NCBI RefSeq assembly: GCF_036997485.1
Contig: NZ_JAWLPU010000001.1
Coordinates: forward strand, 372,001-436,000
Source: Brachyspira pilosicoli
GTDB taxonomy: Bacteria > Spirochaetota > Brachyspiria > Brachyspirales > Brachyspiraceae
Direction: 5' to 3'
DNA length: 64,000 bases
Each line of letters opens with the position of its first letter. Position 1 is the first letter of the stretch. Below the pieces are notes generated by a model. The model saw only the letters and a list, made by a program, of their open reading frames with translations, was not told the DNA's origin and made no database searches. A program made the position numbers and the translations under genes. Positions 27,773 through 37,916 of the stretch are shown here, piece by piece.

Positions 27773-28516
27773 TTACTTTATTAAATTTGTATTATTATAA
27801 TTTATAGTAGTAAATGAATGAAGTCTTCCATCATTGCCTCTATAAACATTCAAATTAATAGGGTCTATTTCCCATACTCTATCAACTACAAAGTTATAAT
27901 AGTAAGGTCCCTGCTCTGCTCTTAAAGTTATAGTCCATAAATTGTTAGAATAAGTCATAGGATATCTTAAACTATCGAAACCTAATTTATCTGATGTAAA
28001 CATAACCTCTAAAGCAGTATCATTGCTATAGAAAAATGTGACAGTGCCGTCAGCATTATATATAGGATTTTGCTCATAAAAACCAATATCAGTATCTAAT
28101 ACAAAATAACTAACCTCTTGATTATTATTATCATATTCTACATTTTGATTTATAGGGTCATTAATCCATACACCATTAACTCTATATCTATATAAATATT
28201 TACCAGCCTTTAAAGGAGTTTGCCACAAATAATAAAATATACCATAAGAGTTTTTAATAAGCGGTATACTATCTTCCCAATTATTAAAATCTCCAGAAAC
28301 CTCTACAGAATCATAATTCTCAGCAAAAGTAAATAATATTCCGTCGTCTACAACTCTTGGCGGCATAACTTCCTGTATGTTGTAATATTTTAATATCTCC
28401 GCATTTTTCATTCTAATCTGATACTCTTCAAGAGTTTCAGCATTTTTATCACCGCAAGACACAGCAACCATAATAACTATAAATATAAAAATGTAAAAAC
28501 CAATCTTTTTCATCAT
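27773..28516 (-). CDS. lipoprotein with two CBM48/glycogen-binding-like modules
   Basis: A 247-residue protein. The signal peptide ends in a lipobox V-A-V-S-C. Two early-Ig-type modules follow: one has S-G-D-F-N-N-W-E and Y-L-Y-R-Y-R-V-N-G-V-W-I-N-D-P, the other has Y-Y-N-F-V-V-D-R-V-W-E-I-D-P-I-N. This layout is typical of carbohydrate-binding modules of the CBM48/AMPK-beta type. Its ligand may be a surface glycan or an alpha-glucan. It overlaps the fliS stop by one base (TAATG) and is therefore co-translated with a flagellar gene. Confidence 0.8.
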   Translation of the reverse strand: MMKKIGFYIFIFIVIMVAVSCGDKNAETLEEYQIRMKNAEILKYYNIQEVMPPRVVDDGILFTFAENYDSVEVSGDFNNWEDSIPLIKNSYGIFYYLWQTPLKAGKYLYRYRVNGVWINDPINQNVEYDNNNQEVSYFVLDTDIGFYEQNPIYNADGTVTFFYSNDTALEVMFTSDKLGFDSLRYPMTYSNNLWTITLRAEQGPYYYNFVVDRVWEIDPINLNVYRGNDGRLHSFTTINYNNTNLIK

Positions 28517-29046
28517 TAACCCGTAATATTTAATTTTGATGTAACAGCTTTATCATCTTTTTTCATAAATTTATTATTATAACTTTTATTATTATCAGAA
28601 GTAGAATTATTCTGAGAATCAGCAGAAACATTCTCTTCTTTTTTAATATTTGCACTGTTCACATTAGAAGAAGACATTTTCTCTTCTACACCCTCCCAAG
28701 CAGTTTTTAATTCTTTAAGATATTTTACTACTTCCAATATAGGAGGCTTAGTTTTAGATATGTTTGCTTCTGTTAATCTCTGGTTCATATAAGTATATAT
28801 AGAAGCTAATCTTTCAGCTATTTCTTTGGCATCATAGTTCAAAGAAGAAAGAAGTTCATATATAATCTCTTGAGCTTTCATTATATTGTTATGAGCCTCT
28901 TCTGTACCATGTTTTTTATCCATAGCATTACAAGCATTCTCAAGAAATTTAATAGCACCATCATAAAGCATAATGACTAGTCTATTTTGAGATGCTGTAC
29001 TTACATCGATTTTTTTATATTTTTGATAACCGTTATTAATAGACAA
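28516..29046 (-). CDS. fliS: flagellar chaperone FliS
   Basis: A 176-residue protein. The N-terminal 110 residues match FliS, with Y-Q-K-Y-K-K-I-D-V, L-V-I-M-L-Y-D-G-A-I-K-F-L and L-N-Y-D-A-K-E-I-A. FliS binds flagellin before export. About 50 extra C-terminal residues are Ser/Asn/Lys-rich and likely disordered. No fliD is adjacent. It has its own consensus promoter and is translationally coupled to the CBM48-like lipoprotein. Confidence 0.92.
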   Translation of the reverse strand: MSINNGYQKYKKIDVSTASQNRLVIMLYDGAIKFLENACNAMDKKHGTEEAHNNIMKAQEIIYELLSSLNYDAKEIAERLASIYTYMNQRLTEANISKTKPPILEVVKYLKELKTAWEGVEEKMSSSNVNSANIKKEENVSADSQNNSTSDNNKSYNNKFMKKDDKAVTSKLNITG

Positions 29047-29154
29047 TTAAATCCCCCCATAAATTAATATTTATTATAAAATTATTATCGGAAAATAGAA
29101 AAAAGCATAAAATATTTTTTACTATTTTTAGTAAAAGATACATATACATACTAT

Positions 29155-29183
29155 ATTATACCGAAACAAGCATAATTTGTCAA
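29155..29183 (-). promoter_or_regulatory. consensus promoter of fliS
   Basis: On the minus strand TTGACA (29183-29178), a 17-base spacer and TATAAT (29160-29155): a perfect sigma-70 match. It is not a sigma-28 promoter. The leader is about 100 bases. Confidence 0.8.
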
Positions 29184-29312
29184 AATTAGTTTTTAATTTT
29201 TATTTATTTGGGTATATAGTATTTTTATGCAAAATTATCTTAAACACTAAATATATATTATAAAGTTATAAAATATATTAAAAAAATCAACCTGTAAAAA
29301 TATATAAAATAC

Positions 29313-30782
29313 TTAATAAGTAAAATCAAAACATTCTAATTTATATATTTTTAAACTCATTACCCCAGAAACTCTAAAAGAATATTTATCTGGGTAATAT
29401 CTTGTCGTAAATACCATTTCTCCGTCGTTTGCAAATATTTCTATAGAAGAAGTATCTATTAATATTCTTATATTTTCTAACTTTTCTAAATATGCACTTC
29501 TTTTGCCTCTTCCGCCGCCTATTTGTTTTCCTATATTATTTACAAACTCTAATATAAATTTAGATTCTTTATATTTAATAGAAGCCCCTTCAGAAATTAA
29601 CAACTCGAAATTATCTAAGTCTTTTATATCATCAATTAAAACCTCATAAGAGTTAATATTAGAAATTAAATTATCAGATAACGAAGAATAAGAACATTGA
29701 TTTTCAAATATTATAGTGCTTCTTAATCTTTCTAAACTTCTATGCGGTTTTTGATAAAGTTTACCGTTTTTGAAGCTTAATTCTCTCGCTATAGTTAAGC
29801 AATGCTGCCAGCCATACTGAACTGTTAAATTTTTGTGAGTATCTTCAGTATCAGGAACACCCATCCACCCTATAATAACTCTCTTTCCATTTTCGTCTAA
29901 AAATGTTTGCGGAGCATAAAAGTCAAACCCTCTGTCAAGTACAGTAAAATTATCAACTATAATAGAATCTTTATTTTTATAATCATCATTGATTAAAAAG
30001 TATCCAGAAAGATAAATATTTTCATATACACTCTCAATCTGCTTCACCCCTTGCGGACAAGTAATTAAAATATTTTGTCCGTCTAAATTAAACAAATCAG
30101 GGCACTCCCACATATAACCAAATCGCTCTTTAGTATTTATAGTACTTATATGCTTCCAATTTCTTTTATCTTTTGAAGAAAATACTAACACCTCTCCAAT
30201 ATCATTATCTCTATCAGCACCATATTTTCTAGCACCTTGCACCATATAATAAGAATCATCTGCATTCCATACTTTTGGATCTCTTATATGGTTTGTTATA
30301 CCTTTAGGATAATCTTCCATCTCCATTAAACATTCTTTTTCAGAGAAGTTAATACCATCATCAGAAACAGTAAGCATAGTATTAGCCTCTCTTCCGCTTT
30401 CAATATAATCATGCTCTCCTAAAAGTTTTACATTACCTGTATAATATATATACATTTTATCATCTTCTATAAAAGCAGACCCAGAATATACTCCATGGCA
30501 ATCATATTTCTCATCTGGATATATTGAAACCCCTATATATTTATAATTAATTAAATCTTTAGTTATATAATGCCCCCAAAACTTTAATCCGCCTTCAACT
30601 TCAAAAGGAGAATACTGGAAAAATATATGATACTCGCCTTTGAAATAAGCTAAACCATTAGGGTCATTAATCCAACCTACAGGAGGCATTAGATGAAAAT
30701 TTAATTTCCATTCATTGTTTTTATAATATTCAATTTCTTTTTGTTTTATTGCTTCTTCAAAAATTTTACTAACTAAATTCAT
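29313..30782 (-). CDS. scrB: sucrose-6-phosphate hydrolase (GH32)
   Basis: A 489-residue glycoside hydrolase family 32 enzyme. The nucleophile is D40 in W-I-N-D-P-N-G, the transition-state Asp is D168 in R-D-P-K and the acid/base is E226 in W-E-C-P-D. No signal peptide is present, so it works in the cytoplasm on phosphorylated sucrose. It lies 103 bases downstream of the EIIBC gene on the same strand, fitting PTS uptake followed by hydrolysis. It is probably co-transcribed with that gene. Confidence 0.93.
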   Translation of the reverse strand: MNLVSKIFEEAIKQKEIEYYKNNEWKLNFHLMPPVGWINDPNGLAYFKGEYHIFFQYSPFEVEGGLKFWGHYITKDLINYKYIGVSIYPDEKYDCHGVYSGSAFIEDDKMYIYYTGNVKLLGEHDYIESGREANTMLTVSDDGINFSEKECLMEMEDYPKGITNHIRDPKVWNADDSYYMVQGARKYGADRDNDIGEVLVFSSKDKRNWKHISTINTKERFGYMWECPDLFNLDGQNILITCPQGVKQIESVYENIYLSGYFLINDDYKNKDSIIVDNFTVLDRGFDFYAPQTFLDENGKRVIIGWMGVPDTEDTHKNLTVQYGWQHCLTIARELSFKNGKLYQKPHRSLERLRSTIIFENQCSYSSLSDNLISNINSYEVLIDDIKDLDNFELLISEGASIKYKESKFILEFVNNIGKQIGGGRGKRSAYLEKLENIRILIDTSSIEIFANDGEMVFTTRYYPDKYSFRVSGVMSLKIYKLECFDFTY

Positions 30783-30885
30783 ATCATTTTCTCCTAAATG
30801 AAATATCGTTTCAAAATGTTAATAACCAATGCAATACTTAAATAAAATATACTTAATTTATATTAAATATATAAAAATATAAACT

Positions 30886-32307
30886 TTATTCTTCATCTTC
30901 TTGCATATATTCTTTAGGAACACCAAAAAACCAAGTAATGGTAAAAGATAAAACAATAGTAATTAAAGCAACAGTAATATATCCTATTAATTGTTTTCCA
31001 TCATATACATAAAGCAATGCCCCAGGTATACCAGTAACACCGTTAGCGGTAGCCTGTAAGTTTAATAATCTTGCTATTAATCCTGTTATGCCTGCAGCAA
31101 TGGCACCGCAAACCATTGGTTTTATTCCATATCTTATATTAATACCAAATATAGCAGGCTCAGTTATTCCAAGCCAAGCAGATAATGTAGCACCATATCC
31201 CATAGCTTTTACACTTTTTCTTCTTGTTTTTAATGTAACTGCCAAACAAGCAGCGCCAGCAGCTAAATTAGCAACAGATAAAAGAGGATTAATTGGGTTG
31301 AAAGTAGTTGCAGCAAGTAATGATATTTCTATTAAATTCATAATATGATGAACACCCGTAACAACTATAAATATTATTCCAAAGCCTATTATAAATCCTC
31401 CAATTCCAAAAGGTAATGATAAAGAGAAATTAATAGCTACTAATATCCACTGTTCAACTATATGGAAAATTGGTCCGATTACGGCTAAAGATAATATAAG
31501 CATTATAAGCAAAGTTAAAAAAGGCGTAGCAAGTATATCTATTATATTAGGTATCACTTTTCTTAAATTTAATTCCACTTTAGAGCCTATAATACCAGCG
31601 ATAAGTGCTGGAAGTATGCTTCCTTGATATCCAACTATAGGTATAAAGTTAAAAAGCATTATAGGTTTCACACCGCTGTCAGGGTTAGCAACCAAATAAG
31701 CATTAGGCAAAGCAGGCGAAACAAGCATTAATCCAAGTAATATACCCAATATAGGAGAACCTCCAAATACCCTAAATGTTGACCAACATACCAAAGCAGG
31801 TAAAAAAGCAAATGTTGTTTCTGTGAGAACGCTCATAAATGTCATAATAGAGATAGGTATGTTTGAAACTTGTAAATTAAATAAACCTAAAAAACTATCA
31901 TTTATTAATGCACCTTTAAGACCTAAAAATAAACCAGTTGCAATCATGGCAGGCATTATAGGAACAAATACATCAGCAAATATACGAATAAACTTTCTAA
32001 AATTATTTTTTTCTCCCACTTTTTTAGTTTCTTCTGTATTTTGCTTAGCAGTACCAACTATACCTAAATTAACAATCTCATCATAAACTTTGTTTACAAC
32101 ACCAGTACCCAATATTATTTGATATTGTCCAGAATTAAAAAATACTCCTTTAACCCCATCTATCTTTTGTACACTTGAATCTTTTATACTTTCTCTGTCT
32201 TTTACTATCAATCTTAATCTAGTAGCACAGAAAGTGGCAAAGACAATATTTTCTTTATTTACTGTATTAATAATTTCTTCAGCAGTTTTTTTATAATTTA
32301 TAGCCAT
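30886..32307 (-). CDS. scrA: PTS sucrose-type EIIBC component
   Basis: A 473-residue membrane permease of the glucose-sucrose PTS superfamily. The EIIB domain is N-terminal, with the phosphorylated Cys27 in F-C-A-T-R-L-R-L. EIIC follows with about ten membrane helices and the G-I-T-E-P-A-I-F-G motif. There is no EIIA domain, so phosphate must come from an EIIA encoded elsewhere. Sucrose specificity is inferred from the neighbouring GH32 hydrolase. Its promoter is overlapped by a LacI-type operator. Confidence 0.9.
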   Translation of the reverse strand: MAINYKKTAEEIINTVNKENIVFATFCATRLRLIVKDRESIKDSSVQKIDGVKGVFFNSGQYQIILGTGVVNKVYDEIVNLGIVGTAKQNTEETKKVGEKNNFRKFIRIFADVFVPIMPAMIATGLFLGLKGALINDSFLGLFNLQVSNIPISIMTFMSVLTETTFAFLPALVCWSTFRVFGGSPILGILLGLMLVSPALPNAYLVANPDSGVKPIMLFNFIPIVGYQGSILPALIAGIIGSKVELNLRKVIPNIIDILATPFLTLLIMLILSLAVIGPIFHIVEQWILVAINFSLSLPFGIGGFIIGFGIIFIVVTGVHHIMNLIEISLLAATTFNPINPLLSVANLAAGAACLAVTLKTRRKSVKAMGYGATLSAWLGITEPAIFGINIRYGIKPMVCGAIAAGITGLIARLLNLQATANGVTGIPGALLYVYDGKQLIGYITVALITIVLSFTITWFFGVPKEYMQEDEE

Positions 32308-32325
32308 AATAAAATCCTAATAATT

Positions 32326-32341
32326 ATGTAATCGGTTACAT
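32326..32341 (-). promoter_or_regulatory. LacI-type operator of the sucrose genes
   Basis: ATGTAATCGGTTACAT: a 16-base palindrome with the central CG of LacI-family sites and one mismatched pair. It covers the predicted transcription start of scrA (about 32339), so a bound repressor would block initiation. The divergent LacI-family gene is the natural ligand. Confidence 0.75.
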
Positions 32342-32345
32342 AGTA

Positions 32346-32373
32346 ATTTTAGCATTATTCATCATTTTGTCAA
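32346..32373 (-). promoter_or_regulatory. promoter of scrA-scrB
   Basis: On the minus strand TTGACA (32373-32368), a 16-base spacer ending TGC and TAAAAT (32351-32346). The operator begins five bases downstream. The remaining 340 bases up to the regulator gene are AT-rich; nothing else is clear. Confidence 0.75.
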
Positions 32374-32716
32374 GCATAATTACACTAATTTGATATAAAA
32401 TAAACTTATATATTTGATTTTTAATATAAAAAGTATATACTAAAAATAATTGAATTTTTTCAATTTTGATTTTTTATAATTATATTTAATAATATAAAGA
32501 AATATATATAGTTTTATAATGTATGTTAATTTAGATATAAGTATTTTATGATATAGAGTTTTTAATTATATACATGAGCACTACATTAACTGAAAAAATA
32601 TAATATATAATAAAAAATAGGTAAATGTATATAAAATATATAACAATTATAAAATATATTATAGAACATATAATTTTATCATATACTCTCTAAAATATAG
32701 GAGAAAATACCGCTTT

Positions 32717-33706
32717 ATGAAAATTGAAAATAAAAATATAACTATGAAAGATATAGCAGAAATTGCAGGGGTAACAAAAACAACAATATCAAGATATTTT
32801 AATGGCGGCTATATAAAAAAAGAAACTAAAGAAAAAATAGCAAAAATAATAAAAGAATACAATTATGAACCTAACACTTTTGCAAGGTTAAAGGCAAGGA
32901 GAAGTTATATAATAGGTATTATAGTTCCTGCTTTAGATTCAATAGTAACATCCAGGGTATTGACTGGATTAGAGAAAACTTTTAGAGAAAATAACTTTAT
33001 ACCAATAATAATGAATACAAATCATCAAAACGAATTGGAACTAAAATACATGGAGAAACTAAAGAGATTAAATGTTGATGGTATAGTATTAAGCGCAACA
33101 TATATAACAGATGAGCATAAAAAAATATTTAAAAAATTAGATATACCTCTTGTAATATATGGGCAGCAATATGATGAAGGTATAAGTATAATTAACGATG
33201 ATTATAAAGCGGGTGTAGAGATAGGAGAATATATTGGCAAAAAAAATCATAAAAATATAGGATTTATTACTGTTGATGAAAAAGATATTGCAATTGGGGT
33301 TAATAGAAAAAATGGAGTTATATACGGACTAAAAAAATATGGAATAGAAAATATAAATATAGAATTAGCAGATTTTTCTTATGACAGTGCCAAATTGGCA
33401 ACTAAAAACATATTAAAAAATAATAAAGTAGATACAATAATATGCTCTACAGACAGGCAAGCACATAGTGTGTATATGATAGTAAAAGAAATGGGGCTAA
33501 AAATTCCAGATGATATATCTGTAATATCTTTCGGAGGATACGAAATTGATGAAATAATAGATCCTCAACTATCCACAATAAAATTTGATTCATTTAATGC
33601 CGGTGTATGCACTGCTAAGACTTTAATAGATTTAATTAATAATGTTGATGTAAAAAAAGTATTTTATATAGATTATCAATTCATAGAAGGCAAGAGTGTA
33701 AAATAA
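32717..33706 (+). CDS. LacI-family transcriptional repressor (sucrose locus)
   Basis: A 329-residue regulator. The N-terminal helix-turn-helix (T-M-K-D-I-A-E-I-A-G-V-T-K-T-T-I-S-R-Y-F-N-G) starts at about residue 9 and the hinge helix follows. The effector domain is of periplasmic-binding-protein type. It is divergent from scrAB and the operator over the scrA promoter makes it a likely sucrose repressor, similar in position to ScrR. Its own control is not apparent: no second operator lies near its start. An AGGAG precedes the ATG. Confidence 0.9.
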   Translation: MKIENKNITMKDIAEIAGVTKTTISRYFNGGYIKKETKEKIAKIIKEYNYEPNTFARLKARRSYIIGIIVPALDSIVTSRVLTGLEKTFRENNFIPIIMNTNHQNELELKYMEKLKRLNVDGIVLSATYITDEHKKIFKKLDIPLVIYGQQYDEGISIINDDYKAGVEIGEYIGKKNHKNIGFITVDEKDIAIGVNRKNGVIYGLKKYGIENINIELADFSYDSAKLATKNILKNNKVDTIICSTDRQAHSVYMIVKEMGLKIPDDISVISFGGYEIDEIIDPQLSTIKFDSFNAGVCTAKTLIDLINNVDVKKVFYIDYQFIEGKSVK

Positions 33707-33846
33707 ATAGATTATTTGTATATATTTTAAATTATTTTTTCATTGCTTTAATGTATTATACCCGAACATATAATTCTTTGTAACTAAAGAATATCTCTAT
33801 AGAACATCAGAAAGGAGCAAAAATATCTTAATTAAAAAGATTAGTA

Positions 33847-34077
33847 TTATTTCTCATTTTTCTTTTTAATAATTTTTATAATAATAATACATAGTAATAT
33901 TGCTATTATAAAAGGGAGAGCAAAAATAAAAGAAATATTAGGTGAAGCAGAAGCACCATCAAATTTAATAGCATAAAACATATAACCATAATTAAAAGCC
34001 ACAACAGTAACCATCATATAAGAAAATAAATATGCTATAATTCTAATAGTTTTTATAACTCTTTCTCTGTTATTCAT
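33847..34077 (-). CDS. hypothetical small membrane protein
   Basis: A 76-residue protein with two membrane helices (about residues 12-33 and 46-67) and a basic N- and C-terminus. No family recognised. It lies alone between the convergent LacI gene and the rRNA terminator and may have its own transcript. An AAGAGATAAG motif precedes the ATG. Confidence 0.55.
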   Translation of the reverse strand: MNNRERVIKTIRIIAYLFSYMMVTVVAFNYGYMFYAIKFDGASASPNISFIFALPFIIAILLCIIIIKIIKKKNEK

Positions 34078-34121
34078 TCTTATCTCTTATTAATCAATAT
34101 ATAAAGGTTTAAATATAAAAA

Positions 34122-34146
34122 ATCCCAATAGAAAAACTATTGGGAT
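34122..34146 (-). terminator. terminator of the 23S-5S rRNA unit
   Basis: A perfect 10-bp stem (ATCCCAATAG with CTATTGGGAT), a five-base loop and, on the minus strand, a T-rich run. It follows the 5S gene after about 18 bases. Confidence 0.85.
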
Positions 34147-34164
34147 AAAAATATATAATATATA

Positions 34165-34281
34165 CCCGGCAACGTTCTACTCTCCCGTAAAGCTACCCTT
34201 ACAGTACCATCGACGATGAAAGGCTTAACTGCCGTGTTCGGAATGGGAACGGGTGTATCACTTTCTCTATGGTCACCGAAA
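34165..34281 (-). rRNA. rrf: 5S ribosomal RNA
   Basis: About 117 nt. On the minus strand it begins TTCGGTGACCATAG and contains the typical CACCCGTTCCCATTCCGAAC and GGAGAGTAG segments. The ends pair (CGGTGAC with GTTGCCG). It follows 23S after a spacer of about 118 bases. End positions are good to a few bases. Confidence 0.95.
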
Positions 34282-34319
34282 TAATATTAGCAAATTAAAG
34301 AACAATTTGATGATATTGC

Positions 34320-34340
34320 CAGATATATAGGAGCGTAGAT
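34320..34340 (-). promoter_or_regulatory. 3' arm of outer 23S processing stem
   Basis: A 21-base segment complementary (20 of 21) to 37605-37625 upstream of 23S. The match goes on with a small gap into the flanking GATGAT. It should fold with it into a long outer helix around pre-23S, a typical RNase III substrate. Confidence 0.7.
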
Positions 34341-34399
34341 TGTCTCATTCTGATTGATTATGTTTTCTTTTATTGTTTGTAAGAAGAAAACGATAATAT

Positions 34400-37378
<2,979 letters not shown>

Positions 37379-37385
<7 letters not shown>

Positions 37386-37404
37386 ATATTATCCTTTTCT
37401 TCTT
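37379..37404 (-). promoter_or_regulatory. 5' arm of inner 23S processing stem
   Basis: Complementary in 25 of 26 positions to 34381-34406. It includes the first bases of mature 23S and the CATATTATC flank. Inner helix of pre-23S, nested inside the 37605-37625 helix. Confidence 0.75.
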
Positions 37405-37604
37405 ATCTCTAAGCTTCTAAGTTTAATACGTCTTGAATGAGACTTTTAGCTAATTAAAGCTGTTTCTTCTAATTCTTTAGTAACGTCCGCTTAATTGTTT
37501 CTACTCTAAGACACACAATCTAATTGTGTTTTCTTTTTCTTATCAAGTGAAGATTTTTATAATCGCTGACTTTCCGCTTCTTAATTGGAAAATACTTTAT
37601 AAAA

Positions 37605-37625
37605 ATCTACGCTCTTATATATCTG
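37605..37625 (-). promoter_or_regulatory. 5' arm of outer 23S processing stem
   Basis: Partner of 34320-34340. The minus-strand sequence around it, TGATCTTTGACAG, also resembles a boxA-type antitermination site, but this is only a resemblance. The rest of the leader (37405-37604) shows no tRNA. Confidence 0.65.
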
Positions 37626-37682
37626 TCAAAGATCATCTTTTGTTTCTCATTGATGTTTTTTATTTATCATCAATGTTTTATT

Positions 37683-37710
37683 AGTATAGCATGCAGCCAA
37701 AAAAACGCAA
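37683..37710 (-). promoter_or_regulatory. rRNA promoter (23S-5S)
   Basis: On the minus strand an extended -10 TGCTATACT (TATACT at 37688-37683), a 16-base spacer and TTGCGT at 37710-37705. A hairpin CATTGATG/CATCAATG (37648-37675) starts right at the predicted transcript 5' end. It shows that 23S-5S has its own promoter, independent of any 16S unit. Confidence 0.6.
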
Positions 37711-37916
37711 TACTATTTTTGCCATTAAATACAAATTTTTTATATTTTTTTCTTAAAAATGAATATATATTATACATTTTATACATATTTTTAACCCGAA
37801 ATTCAAAAAATAAAATTAAAACAAAATATTACTGCAAAAATTCGCTTTTTTTTACAAAAAAACTTATAATATATTATTATTTTTATAAAATCATTAAATA
37901 TTTTTGAGAGTTAGAT

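Noticed and set aside
30795-30815. TGAAATATCGTTTCA before scrB as a catabolite (cre) or LacI-type operator
   Set aside because: It is partly palindromic, but the central CG is off-centre and the spacing does not fit a cre site; evidence too weak.
37513-37529. ACACAAT/ATTGTGT hairpin followed by T-rich sequence on the plus strand, upstream of 23S
   Set aside because: It lies within the rRNA leader, which is transcribed from the minus strand; no plus-strand gene ends here.
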